A DNA stretch of 64,000 nt from Hibiscus mutabilis (taxonomy: Eukaryota; Streptophyta; Magnoliopsida; Malvales; Malvaceae): positions 3,348,001-3,412,000 of the forward strand of contig CM033718.1 of NCBI GenBank assembly GCA_019671005.1. Reading direction: 5' to 3'. Position numbers and translations under genes: made by a program. Of the stretch, positions 1 through 11,959 are shown piece after piece. Below the pieces are notes generated by a model. The model made no database searches, had not been told where the DNA came from, and worked only from the letters and a program-made list of their open reading frames with translations. The stretch's first letter is position 1. Every line of letters starts with the position of its first letter.

Positions 1-197
1 ACTTCAACCAAAATTAGTTTAATTACCTATTGTAAAAAATATAATTTGAATTCTTATTTTTTAATTAAGCCTAAATTATATGATATTGATGGAAGCTTAC
101 ATTTTGAGGGTGTGAACAGAGAAAAGCTTGCAGTTTTCATTCTTGACAATATTTATTTGTCAATGGAGAACATAGGGGTTTATATCCGGCGTTTAAA

Positions 198-431
198 TTG
201 ATACATATGTTGAGTAAAATTTATTTTATACAAATTTGTATATTTTTACTATAAATTAAAATTAAACCTAAACCCTAAAAAATTAAACCCCAAACCCTAA
301 ATGCTAAACACTAACCTTAAATTCTAAACCCTATAGCCTAAACCCTTAAACTCTAAACCCTAAACTAAACCCCTAACCCCTAAAACTAAAAGGTATGTGT
401 AAACTAAAGTTTACATAGACTGTGTATTGAA
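198..431. mobile_element. MITE-like element with telomere-like interior (copy a)
   Basis: The left end (ttgatacata...) and the right end (...tgtgtattgaa) are degenerate inverted repeats of about 40 bp. Both carry a second motif resembling taaaatt(t)a...tttacac. The interior is a run of imperfect CCCTAAA units. A second element with the same ends follows directly, and a related one in opposite orientation lies at 54000-54246. No coding capacity is present. The class II (MITE) assignment is inferred from the terminal inverted repeats; no clean target duplication was found. Confidence 0.5.
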
Positions 432-458
432 GTTTTTCTCTTATATCCATGGGTAAAA

Positions 459-713
459 CTTTAATACACAGACTGTGTAAAATTAATTTTACACAAGCTT
501 GTGTAATTATACTATAAAAACTCAAATCCTAAATTCCTAGCCTTAACCCTAAAAAACTAAACCCTAAACCTTAAATCCTATACACTAAATTCTAAACACT
601 AACCTTAAATTTTAAACTTTACAACCTAAACCCCTAAACCCTAAACTAAAACTCTAACCCCTAAAACTAAAAGACACGTATAAACTAAAGTTTACACGGC
701 CTATGTATTAAAT
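459..713. mobile_element. MITE-like element with telomere-like interior (copy b)
   Basis: This is a second copy of the element that ends about 30 bp upstream. Its ends are ctttaatacacagactgtgt and, inverted, ctatgtattaa. An internal palindromic stretch (aattaattttacacaag) precedes imperfect CCCTAAA-like units. The two copies are direct neighbours in the same orientation. Confidence 0.5.
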
Positions 714-1702
714 TTTTTTCCTTATATCCATACGTTATGATGTTTTTTTCATTGTTTGCTAGTGGCCATTGGGAATATTATATATATTTGTAGTTATTTA
801 GGCACTTTGTTTGGAAAATTTACAGAATTTTCTCCGTGGTTTGATAATGACAAATAACTGTGGAACTGCAATTATTTAATTTGGTTATCAGTTATTTTTC
901 AAATCAATGATTTGGTTGGGAGCTTGCTTGGACTTGGTAATATAATAAGATCAGTGGAAGACAAAACCAACATCTATTGGCCGCTATCAATCCAGTTGCC
1001 ATCAAAGTTAAGCAAAAGGTGAAAACCGAAACTGGGATTTGTCTTTTTTAAACCAAATAAAAACTTCGGCCACAATGTAAATGGGGGATGTACTTGCAAA
1101 TTGCAGTTTATTTTTTCACTATCGTTTTTCATAATTTTGTTTTGATTAATTTAGATTGACTCACATTATACATTTAATTTTGGTGGATAAATTTTTTACC
1201 GAAAATTTTCTGCATACTAGCTTCGTGACAAGTTCTCTTTCCAAAAAAAACATGTCTAATAAGATGTATACAACACCACTACTTATATATCCCAAGACCT
1301 CTATTTTTCTTTACGATGTAAATTTAATGTCCCCATCATTTTCCATTCGTGACATTATTTGCCACTTGAACTAATCCCGCTAGTAAATTGCAGTTCATTT
1401 TTCTTTAGGCAAACTCTCATTTATTTAATCTTTCTACTAAAGTGAATAGAATTTTTAATGCCAAACTGATAAATCAGAATATATCTAAATAATTTACCTG
1501 GTTAAATTTATATTAAACCCATTTTTTTAACTTATCAAGTCTATGGACAAAGTTTGCAAAATGTGACATACTGTTTAAGTTACAATAAAAGAATTTTACA
1601 GAACATATCAAAACCATATTCGAACGAAAAATACCAGTGTTCAATTGCATTTTATGGTGTGTTTTTTTAAAGAATCAGTGGGATGACTTTAATTTCACCA
1701 GC
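714..1702. other. Intergenic, nothing recognised
   Basis: This is AT-rich sequence downstream of the PTEN2-type locus. The one open frame of more than 60 codons, at 1156-1374, has no recognisable domain and low-complexity composition. The 3' UTR and polyadenylation signal of the minus-strand PTEN locus should fall near 1500-1700. Confidence 0.5.
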
Positions 1703-4581
1703 TCACTCGCTTTCGTAATCTTCTTCGTCGCCGAAACTGAAGACTGAAGCATCGGCAGCCATGGCTTTGATATCACTTGCGCTCATCAACTCCACACCGG
1801 GGAGCTCAAGTCCCGTTGAAGGTTTGCCACTTCCGTTAATCGCAATGTCTTTGGAACTACTATTAGATAAAATCTCTTGATTTTTGACTGCTGGCTTTGA
1901 TGTTCCTGTTTGCTCGGGTGCAGGCGTCGTTACATTGCTGGAGGTTACAGGCCCGACTGCAGCAGCTGGTTGAGTTGGCTTACTTGTTGAAGCCTCGGAT
2001 TCCTCTCCATCACTGTCTGAAAATATATCATCGTTTTCTTCAGTTCTAGAAGCTTTGCTCTGTTTCGAATTGGCCTCGATGACTCCATCCTTGACATAAC
2101 CTGAGTTACCCTCAGAACCTTTGTTTGCAGAATCGGATTTAGAATTTGCCTTTGGTGTACCGTTGTAGTCTACCATTACCAATTCAATCTTGAATCCATG
2201 ATATGGCACATTTCTCTACAGATCAAATGTTACAAATTACTACGAAACACTAAGTCTGGAATGAAGAAGAAAACCCTTTCCCATACTCATTGCATTAGCT
2301 TCTTTATAAAATATTTACCTTATCGAAACCATCAAGATCCGAGGCATCGAGCATCATTCTGTTCTCAATCATTGTTGTATTTAACCAACTGAAAATGAAG
2401 GAACAAAGAAAAGGTATCAGCCGTATGAAACTATTATATAGGCAATCAAGCAATTGCATTACCATCTTTAATTAATTATGTCCAACACAATACGAGACAT
2501 GAATACGAGAATATGATATTCATATCCAACACTAACCTAAGTCCAAGTAACATGGTTTAAGGGTTATAAATCAGCAAAAAAGTAAATTCATTGAAAACAA
2601 GATCTAAAAACATCTATAATGAAAGTGAGTTCAGTTTCATTTTAATTGAGTAGCGGAAAAGATAAATGTTGCAGACCAGTAAAAATCGCCTTGGCGGTCA
2701 TGGAAATGGATTTTGAAGTCACCCGCTACTTCTGCAAGACCAGGCTCCCTGGGAAGAGCAAAAATTGCTACCCCTTTCTTAGGTGCCTTAATCCAGAAAT
2801 CTTCTGGCTGTAATTGCGAACGCATTAGCAGAGTACTAACAGATATCACTAAAAGTCTAAAACAAACTCGTAACACATTAAAAGATTATTAAATTCTTTG
2901 TTTTTTGATGATTGCTTGTAGAGAAGAGAGTTCCTGAGATGAGAAAATTTCAGCTGTTACCAATTTGCAAATAATGCACTTCAAAATTAACTGCAAGATA
3001 TGGAAAACAATGATTTTTCTTTTATTTAGTTTTCATGAAAACAATACATGCTGGCATTGCCATGGGCCAAGATGTATCGGTCCACTGCTTCAGGAAATGT
3101 GTCATATGAAATGAGCAAAAGTGAATCTAAGGTTCTTGAGAAAAACAGAAAGGGGCGGAATCTCGATTAAAATTGTTTTACATTCCTATAGTATGGTACT
3201 TGCAAGGAATATAATTAAGAAAAGGCTAATTCCTTAGTATAATACCATTGGGGTGAAGACCGTAATGTACTACATGAAAATAAAGCATACCACTATGATC
3301 AGATATGGTAATGGAGGGCCTAATCCAATAAGGACACTTGTGAAGCCGGAAGCCCCTAATCATGCACCTATAAAACAATAACTTCAGTATATTATTAATG
3401 GTGAACGGAATACAATTTTAAACAAATGACACACCTACGTCCAGGCCGGTTTTCTCCATGGAAACATGTTAGGATACGTCCAAAGTCTTTGACGTATCTC
3501 TGAGCAAAACAGGAAAAAGATTACCCATGAGAAAGGATGGCAAGAATTTAACAACATAAATGATCAATATTTTCCATAGATTGTAATGACTGACAATCTG
3601 ACTTGGGAGAACCAGAGCTTTGCCATCTATGCATCTTTTTTGGTTGAAATAATCAATTGCCTCTTCAGCTGTGGGAAAGAACTGAAGAAAGCAAAGTGAT
3701 AATACAATCATAAAAAATGGAGCTAAAAAATAAAGTTCGCTGAAAAACTAATGTTAAATTCCACCTTAAGGTATAAAAGAAGACTGCAAATCATTAACCC
3801 TGTCCTTCCCATACCAGCTTTACAATGAACAACCACCACATTTTCGATGTCCTCTTTCAACCATGTGTAAGCACTTTGACAAAAGATTTGATGAGATGAA
3901 GTGGGGGGCAATTGTGGTCATTAAATGGGAAACTTGCAACCTGTAAATAAGTTCGATGTTAGATCTAACACAGGGCAGCAGGAAAAAGGCATTATAAAAA
4001 TCTCAATGCAATAGAAGGTACAAAAGAAGCTCCAGCATTAGGTAATAATAAACAACACAGGCAGTTCCCAAAATTGCACAAGATATACTATGCGGCATAG
4101 GTACAGAACCAGAGAGCATTAAAAACATGCATATACTTAGATCTAAAGTTGATATCTCACAAGTCGAAGCACAGACTACCATAATACAATTCGGATTTAT
4201 AGGGAAAATAGAGATGAGAATAAACCTTCCCCTGGAATAGTGATGCGTCATTACTCATACAGTGTTTGTTACTATATTCTTAACTGTGAAAGGTCAGTGG
4301 TAATTTAAATTTTCTTGCCCAAGAAGACATGCCAGTGGAGGGTAAATCAGAAGGTGGGGAGTCCGGCGAGGAAATGGTTTTCACAGTGACAGTAGATGCA
4401 TTGTCATCAGCCTTTGGAGGTTCAACATCATAAGCTTTGACAGGAGGTTCCACATTGAATGACTTTTCATATCATTTGTATTAGCCGTCCGCTTAACATC
4501 AGTTTCGACCTCAGCAGAGGTTTCAACATCAGAAGCTTTAGCTTGAGGTTGAGATGAGGAATCAGCAGATTCTGAGTCCAT
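1703..4581 (-). pseudogene. PTEN2: PTEN2-type phosphatase, decayed gene
   Basis: The family dephosphorylates phosphoinositides and phosphatidic acid at membranes. Exon remnants in order on the minus strand: first coding exon from ATG at 4581 (MDSESADSSSQP); a stub DASLFQGK near 4230; the active-site exon near 3760-3940 with the P-loop HCKAGMGRTG; PTAEEAIDYFNQKRC near 3600-3690; VKDFGRILTCFHGENRPGRR near 3440-3506; GFRLHKCPYWIRPSITISDH near 3291-3370; a C2-like exon PEDFWIKAPKKG to DRQGDFY near 2690-2810; a short exon near 2319-2390; and an acidic C-terminal exon 1703-2213. Defects: a 10-bp deletion near 4465 shifts exon 1; one T is missing near 3885, shifting FPFNDHN relative to SAYTWLKEDIENV; and roughly 100 residues of the N-terminal phosphatase half are not found between 4310 and 4240. 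Splice sites around the remaining exons look normal, so decay is recent or partly assembly error. Confidence 0.8.
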
Positions 4582-4782
4582 TCTACTACTCAAATGCAAT
4601 CAAAGTTACACCAGTAATCTGAACAAAGGACAGAACTCTAAAACAATGAGTAAAAAACGCAAAATCTAATCATCAATGAATTGCAATGCCGATTCAAGTA
4701 ATCAATCCAAAACTAAACTAAGAATAAGGCAAGCGGTTTGCATACTGAAACAAATTTCGAGCAATGAAACCATCAAAATACC

Positions 4783-4839
4783 GCATTTTGGAACAGTTAT
4801 CATTGACAACTACAATCAAAGACAACTGTTCCAAAATGC
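4783..4839. repeat. 16-bp perfect inverted repeat in the PTEN leader intron
   Basis: The arms at 4783-4798 (gcattttggaacagtt) and 4824-4839 are perfect reverse complements separated by 25 bp, so a strong hairpin is possible in DNA or in the intron RNA. The PTEN fragment copies near 39580-39690 and 43390-43510 retain diverged versions of both arms. No target duplication was identified and no function can be assigned. Confidence 0.7.
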
Positions 4840-4999
4840 ATTGTTTTCGTTATACGTATAAATCTGATGAATCGCCACTTTTGCATTGCTCTTTGGAAAC
4901 CGACATATCAAATTCAAAATGCAATTGTTTTCTTTATATGTATAAATCTAAGCATCAGCACATCCTAATTAGACAATGAATTGAATTGCAATTCGTATA

Positions 5000-7849
5000 T
5001 GTAGCGATGTCCCCCTTTTTTTTTTTTTTGGTATCACTAAAATAAAAACGTGACTTTTTCGAAGTGTTTTTTTTTAAAGGTATTTGTAATTTTTCGGATA
5101 TAAAATATTTATTCCGTGGGGTTTTAAAATAAACCGTATTAAAAAATGGAGTCGCCACCGGCCACTTAGGTAGGCCGGACACCATAAAACCAGAGATTCA
5201 AAAAAGACAGGATTCGGGAGTCGGTTACGGATGGGGAAGGATTAGCACCCCCACACCGCCCAAAATTGGTACTTTAATAATTACCGCTTTATTAATATTG
5301 GATTTTCCGGATTAAAGTGACGATTATTTTAAAATTCGGTCATAATTGCGAATAAATTTTAAGGGCCCCGTTATCCGAGAATAAACGCCCAACCACTATC
5401 ACTACGCTTGATACTGGCCCCGTTTACGCTCGGATAAAAGGACTCCGCATTAACAAGTTATATCTCGATATGCAATCTTAATGGCAAAAACGTAAAACAT
5501 GGCAAGATATAATAAATATTGACATACCTGAATACTAATTTAACATAAATGATATTCTAGACTAAAACATGTATATATACATATTATTCTAAATAATAGA
5601 TAAAAACAACTATAATATGTCAAAATAACAAGGCAGGAATAAGTACATATAGACGTACAAATATTTAAAAAAAATGCATACTGGTAATAAAACATATTTC
5701 AACATATACGGGTCAATATATCGTACACAAAGGGTAAATATATTAACATGTAGCCCTAAAAAAAGCAAGAAAGCACACACATATAAAATACAAAATACAC
5801 CATGTACGAATCAACTAAAACATAACATGCTTAATGTGAATAACCGGATAAAGACGCATGACCATTATAATCTTAATACACATATATATGTAAACATAAA
5901 ATACGAGTCATATACGAGGGACATAAAATAAAATAAAATAATAGAATACATCAACATATACGATTATAATACGAACATTAGTATTTACAAAGAATACAGG
6001 ACTGAAATGAAAGAAAAACAAAAGTCAGTGGCAGAAATTAAAGAGCAACAATATGTAATTTAGGGACAGAATTGCAAAACAAACAAAACCTAAAAGGACC
6101 AGAATTGTAATTAGACCAAGGGGCAGACTCAAAGTGAAAAATTCAAAAACGCGGGATGGTTAAGGGAGTAATTTTACCATTCAGAAACTGATTCGGTGTA
6201 ATTTAGGGACTAGATTGTAACCTTTTGAAAAATCAGGGGGACTGGAACTGTGATTATACCATGCGGCAAGACAAAAATGAAAATATTGAAAACGCGGTGG
6301 GATTAAGTGTGTAATTTACCCATTTAGCAAAATAAAAACAACTATAAAAGCCCCCCTTTAAGGCCGAAATCAGATTTTGGTCATTCGTCTCATTTTTTTG
6401 GTTTTGCAAGAAACGCGTTCTTAATTTTCTCTCATTTGTTCTTCTGAAACCCAGAATTCGGCGGCCGGCCACCGTGTTCTCCGCCGCCGGCCGCCGCTAG
6501 CCTGCGCCGGCAGGCTTCCAAAATACACCAAAACAACCTTCTCTTCGTCCTCAACATGAATCCGTGGTTGGATTCAGAGGATATACCCTTATTTGCCCTA
6601 GATCTAGGAAATACGAACCAAAAAAAATAATTTTTTTAGACCAAAACAAAACTACAAAGGGTCTTCTCCTCCCTTCAGTTCACCAGATCTGGCTTGTAGA
6701 AGCTGAAAGGCTTATCACTGAGGAAGGGAAGACTCACAAACGACGCCTGTAAGACTACTCTCCTCTTTTATTTCTGTTTTTTTTCGTATATGCATGTAAA
6801 GAAAACAAGAAAGAAAAAGAGACAAAAATTTACCACTGGACTGTCTTTTGATTATCTTGGATGTTTACAACTTTCAAATTTTTTCTATTACAAGATCTCT
6901 GTTCTCCTTTTTGGTTCTTACTCTCGTTTTTTTTTTCATCCCCCGTTACAAAAGTTCCCGTTTCATATATATTATTGCCTTTGTTTTTTGGTTTGCAAGT
7001 TGCATCTTCCTTTTTTAGATCTGAATCGACACTTTGCTTGTTGTATTTGGCATAATCAACACGGGGATCAATATCGGCGCGGTGGCGATATGGACGATCT
7101 CGCCAAATGACGGACGCGTTCTCGGCCGTTAGATCGATCGATCTAACGGTCGAGATGGCTTGAAGAACGATCGGCCGGATGAAGCCTCGATTTGATGAGA
7201 CGGCTTCGGTTTCGCCACGTGGAGCTCCGCAATCGAGGAGTCGAACGCGTGGATCTTACGCACGCGTGGGATATTAAAGCGTCCGTAGCGTGGACCACAC
7301 GCGCGCGCGGGCACTCGAACGGTCCATACGTGTGGAACACGCGCTGGCAGATATTTTGACCTCCTGGTTGCATCGTGGCCGTTGGATCAGATCTTGATCC
7401 AACGGCCCACAGTTACCTGCACATTGTAATTAAATGAGATTCAGATTTGGGCCAAACGGGCATTGTAATTGAACTTGTAATTGGACTTGAACTTCATTTT
7501 TATTTGGGTTTAATATATATTTAATTTTTTCATTTTACCAGCCCAATAATATTAATAATAATATAATTATAACAAAATACACATGTATATACGAAAATGT
7601 ATACTTATATTATACAATCATTAATTAATATAATATTCTAGTATACGTACGTATAATCACACATATAATTAACATAACATCTATATATTAATCAAATACG
7701 CTCATACTCTAGATACATACGCGACATACATTCACCCCTAATACGTATACATAGTTTATACATGCACACACCACCTTATATTAGCAACATTCATACAATA
7801 AATATACATGCAATATTAATATATTTACAAGTGAAAATGAGTGATTACA
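5000..7849 (-). repeat. Ogre-type LTR, left copy (3' LTR of the element)
   Basis: This 2850-bp direct repeat runs in plus orientation from tgtagcgatg to gtgattaca. It is nearly identical to 32095-34924, with small indels, for example around 6480-6510 and 7260-7320. It includes a GC-rich section at 6460-6520 and 7060-7370 and an AT-rich section rich in TATACGTA at 7530-7750. A plus-strand TATA-like box at 6342-6350 points against the element's own transcription. Confidence 0.9.
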
Positions 7850-7866
7850 GTTGCCCCTCTTTGCTT
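7850..7866 (-). other. Ogre polypurine tract
   Basis: The minus-strand sequence immediately before the left LTR is AGCAAAGAGGGGCAAC. It is purine-rich and ends at the LTR terminus, the expected position for plus-strand priming. Confidence 0.65.
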
Positions 7867-7980
7867 GTTCTCATGGAATGGGAAACAAAGCAAAGATTCC
7901 TAAGCACTCATTTTTATCAGACTTCCCTGTTCGTAGCTTCGGAAAAACGAATTCTTTTGGACATCTCCGCTCTTCCTTGG

Positions 7981-8790
7981 TTGAGTCTTCAGGCTCGTAA
8001 GTTCTTCCTATATAGAGCTTCGTCACCTTCCGATCTTGGAGCTACAGGCTCTTCCTATATAGAACCCTTCGCTCTGACATCCCGAATTATGAGTCATTCC
8101 TTTCACTTTGAGACAATAAAGCTTGGAGTCCTTCCTATATAGAACTCTTTGCTTTCAACGCTGGTTTCTCCTATATAAAACCTTTTGCGCCACTGATGGA
8201 TTCTTCCGACTGGGAGTTCCTCCTATATAGAACTGCTAGTCTTCAAATCCTGTGAGCCGCAGTCCTTCCTATATAGAACTTTTGGCGTCTGAAATCTCAG
8301 AGCTACAGGTTCTTCCTATATAGAACCTTTCACTCTAAGACAATGAAGCTCGGAGCCTTTCCTATATAAGACTCTTTACTTTCGACACAACGGGTTTCCT
8401 ATATAACCCTGTGTCATAGGTGAATTGCTTTGACTAGGAGTTCTTCCTATATAGAACTGCGAGTCTTCACCTTGGAGCCATCAGTCATTCCTATATAGAA
8501 CTTTTTGGCATCTGGAATCTCAGAGCTACAGGTTCTTCCTATATAGAACCTTTTACTCTAAGACAATAAAGCTCGGAGCCCTTCCTATATAGAACTTTTC
8601 GCTTTCGACACAACAGGTTTCCTATATAACCCTGTGTCATAGGTGAATTGCTTTGACTGGGAGTTCTTCCTATATAGAACTGCGAGTCTTCACCTTGGAG
8701 CCATCAGTCCTTCCTATATAGAACTTTTTGGCATCTGAAACCTCAGAGAGAAGGATTCTTCCTATATAGAACCTCTCTCTAGAGCTTGAA
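7981..8790 (-). repeat. Ogre 3' UTR tandem repeat, TTCCTATATAGAA hairpin motif
   Basis: About 17 copies of a motif close to gttcttcctatatagaac are spaced 30-60 bp apart. The motif is itself an imperfect palindrome (gttc...gaac around tatata). A higher-order unit is visible: ctacaggttcttcc recurs at 8304 and 8527, a period of 223 bp, and the intervening spacers (gacaatgaagctcggagcc, cacaacgggtttcc) repeat in the same order. It lies between integrase and the 3' LTR. Tandem repeats in this position are characteristic of Tat/Ogre elements and can seed satellite DNA. Confidence 0.85.
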
Positions 8791-8799
8791 AACATGTGT

Positions 8800-9750
8800 C
8801 TTTTGTATGTAAAAACATTGTCTTCTCATTTGGGATTCGCACCGTGATGGCCTTCGATGTCTCTCTGGATCTGCAGATACCTGCCTGAGACGAAAACAAA
8901 ATGCTATGACAAATGAATGAATTGACATGCTCCTAATTCTAGTGATGCTTGACTATTCATGATGCATGAGAGTCAATCTCTGGGTGGGCTTATTTTGGTC
9001 CTTATTTGATCTTGACGTCCGTTTTCTCTTTTCTTACGGGCATCGATACCCCGCTTCACTGCCAGGTTCAACCATCTCAACCTTTCTTCTTCTCCAATTA
9101 TGATTTGGAATTTTAAAGTGCCCTTTCGGGTTTTCACTTTAAAGAGTTTTTTTTATGCCCTTCTGGTTTTCACCCAAGAGATCTCTTTTGTTATCTCGTG
9201 TGCCTTCCTTGGATAGATAGGACATGTGCCATTGGTCATCCTACCTAGTTGTTTAAAGCTTCCCACCTTCCCTAGCCATTATGTAGGGAACTGGAGAACG
9301 GAGTTAACATCGTTTTCTTTGATCACCTGCATTTTCAAGGTTAAATCATAGTAATGCTCCGAAATCTCTTGTTTCATTATAAGCCTATGTTATCTTATTT
9401 GACTAAAATTGACAAGAAGGCCAGGAATGGATGCTCAAAAACACGACTTTATTACGATTAAGGGCTTCGAGATATCTTAAAAAGAAAGGTATGACACACA
9501 TGAGTTAAGTATGAAAATACAAGATCCCTCATTGTCTTCGATATGAATGATACATGACCCTGTCAACCGGTGTAGAATTTTTTGCCTGAAGCCTTCTCTT
9601 CACAATGTTCATGAAGATGCCATTCTCTTCGGATATTCAACTTTTCAACTTACCCGAGCCGCCCTTTGTGGGTTTTCAACTCGAGTCTTTCATTTGCTTC
9701 AAGACGCCCGGTTTCGGGTTTTCGTCCTGAGCTCTCCAATTTTTTTTAGA
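8800..9750 (-). other. Ogre non-coding region between tandem repeat and integrase
   Basis: No conserved domain was recognised. It holds degenerate sequence with short internal repeats such as gcccttctggttttcac near 9121-9175, consistent with 3' untranslated element sequence. Confidence 0.5.
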
Positions 9751-9759
9751 GATAATATT

Positions 9760-10900
9760 TCTTGACAAAGATCGTAATTTACGAGATTTTTCAGCTCGTC
9801 CCGTCCATTTCTGTTAGGATCGTGGCTCCTCCCGAGAAGGCCTTTTTACGACGTCACGATCCTTCCCAGCTGGGCATCCATTTTCCTCGAGAATCTTTCT
9901 CGGATAGGGAGGATTCTCTTGAGTACCAGATCCCCTTCTTTGAATTCTCTTGGGCGCACCTTTTTGTTGTAAGCTCGCACCATCCGTTTTTGGTACATCC
10001 GACCATGACAAATGGCCTTAAGTCTTTTCGTCAATGAGATTTAGCTGGTCGAATCTGCCTGCACCCATTCAGCTTCTTCCGTTTTACTTCGTTTAAGACC
10101 CGAGGGACGAAATCTCTACCTCAATTGGGAGTACTCGCTTGGTACCATACACCAAGGAGTAGGTGTTGCCCCTGTTTATGTGCGAATGGACGTCCTATAG
10201 GCGAAAAGGGCAAAAGGCAACTTCTCATGCCAATCCTTGTAGGTATCCGTAGTCTTCGCTATGATCTTCTTTATATTCTTGTTTGCTGCTTCCACTGCTC
10301 CATTCATTTTAGGACGATAGACTGTGGAATTATGGTGTGTTATCTTGAATTGAGTGCACACGCCCTTTATCATTTTGTTGTTCGTTGGGCGTTGTCGGTG
10401 ATGATCCTCTCCGGCAATTCGTATCGACAAATAATTTCCTTCTTTAAGAACTTACAAACTGTAGTCCTGGTGATATTGGCGTAAGACGCTGCCTCTACCC
10501 ATTTAGTGAAGTAGTCTATGGCGACCAAAATGAAACGGTGCCCATTGAAAGCTTTCGGGTGGATCTGCCCAATGACGTCCATGCCCCATGCTGCGAAAGG
10601 CCACAGAGAATTCATGGTGTGTAAAGGCGATGGGGGTGCATGAATCTTGTCCGCGTAAATTTGGCATTTGTGGCATTTCCTGGTGTAATCGATGCAATCT
10701 CCCTCCATGGTCAACCAGAAATAACCGTATCTCATAATTTTCCAGGTTATAGACAGCCCGTTGGCGTGCGTTCCACAGATTCCGTCATGCACTTCAGCTA
10801 AGATTTCCTTCGCCTCCCGGGCATCCACACATCTCAAAGAATGTTTGATCATGACTTCTCCTATATAGGATTTCCCCATCTAGGACATATTTTGTTGCCA
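9760..10900 (-). pseudogene. Ogre integrase domain (broken)
   Basis: On the minus strand, in order: an HHCC zinc-binding region with HDGICGTHANG and CHKCQIYAD near 10650-10820; the DDE core with GMDVIGQIHPKAF and IDYFTKWVEAASY near 10480-10590; IITDNAQ near 10385; the glutamate segment MNGAVEAANKNIKK near 10270-10310; and a C-terminal RAYNKKVRPREFKEGDLVL followed by KKAFSGGATILTEMDGT near 9775-9990. Frameshifts occur near 10380 and 10170 and stops near 9855 and 9775. The catalytic D, D and E are still visible in separate frames. It is the last coding domain, placing integrase after RNase H as in Ty3/gypsy. Confidence 0.85.
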
Positions 10901-11059
10901 TTTTTTCGAGCGCTTTTACATCATTGTCGTTTGCCCTTCTAGATACTTTCAAGCTTGACATATTGTAGGATGTCATAGTACCATGGATTTTTGTCAATCT
11001 CTTCCTCAGATAATACAACAATGAGCAGGTTTTTCAAACGTCTCAGATCTCAATGGGCT

Positions 11060-11850
11060 TCATTTACGCCCGGTGTTTGTTTTAAACATGGATGCCAATG
11101 CATCCGCCATATGATTTTCTTCTCGGGTAGGTAATTGAAGCTGACCTTTTCGAACTCTTTGACGAGCTCTTGGATCAATTCGTGATATTTGACCAACTTC
11201 GGTTTCGGTTTCCCACTCCCGCGTAATTGGTAAATGACTAAGACGAATCTCTGAACACTCGAAGTTCCTTAACCTTTCTCTCGGGTGAGTTCGGTCCATG
11301 ATGTAAGCTTCGTATTCAGCTATGTTGTTTGTGCGTAAGAATTCCAATCTGCTGGGTGAAAGGATAATGGACGCCCTCGGTGAAATTAGCACGCCCTATC
11401 CCATGTCCGGGGCGTTGGAGGCTCCATCGAAGTAAAGTTTCCATGACTTATCATCTCAAACCTCTTCTCCAGTGGTAATGCACATCAAGTCTTCATCTGG
11501 GAAACTAAAGTTCAATGCCTCATAGTCATCCGAAGCACGACTAGCCAGGAAATCTTCTACGGCACTCCCTTTACAGCTTTACGATTAACATATACGATGT
11601 CGAATTCGATAAGAGCATCCGCCATCGGGCCATCCTTCCCGTTAGCGCTGGTGCTTCCATTAAGAACTTTAATGGGTCTAGCTTGGTTATCAACCAGGTA
11701 GTATGGTATAACATGTACTTGTCGAGCCGCTTGGTAGCCCAAACTAGAGCACAACACACGAACTCGTGACCAAGGGGGTACCGTGTTTCGCAATCATTGA
11801 ATTTTCTCGCTTAGGTAATAGATGGCTTGCTCCTTTTTTCTGAAATCATC
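11060..11850 (-). pseudogene. Ogre RNase H region (broken)
   Basis: Fragments include LEFLRTNNIAEYEAYI near 11270-11360, typical of the RNase H type found in these elements, and EENHMADALASM near 11085-11115. The RT-RNase H connection contains CALVWATKRLDKYMLYH near 11700-11760. Frames change several times, so no continuous protein is possible. Confidence 0.75.
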
Positions 11851-11959
11851 GTGTTGCCCAAAGACACATCCCATTGAATTTTCAAGACTGTTAAGTAGAG
11901 AATTAGTGGTCGACTGTGCATCGTGCGACTAAAATTGGAGCATTTGTCAAGTACTTTTT

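Noticed and set aside
250..680. Interstitial telomere array or chromosome end
   Set aside because: The CCCTAAA-like units are imperfect, short and enclosed by inverted repeats of small elements that recur in other places of the window.
5674..5931. Open frames in the LTRs such as 5674-5931 and 6790-7110
   Set aside because: Low-complexity frames inside the LTR. The right LTR copy does not preserve them consistently, and no domain is recognisable.
8000..8790. CRISPR-like array of repeats with spacers
   Set aside because: The spacers are themselves repeated with a 223-bp period, the host is eukaryotic, and the array lies in a retrotransposon 3' UTR.
9814..10037. Plus-strand protein at 9762-10037
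   Set aside because: The minus strand carries the integrase C-terminal motif REFKEGDLVL, so the plus frame is a shadow.
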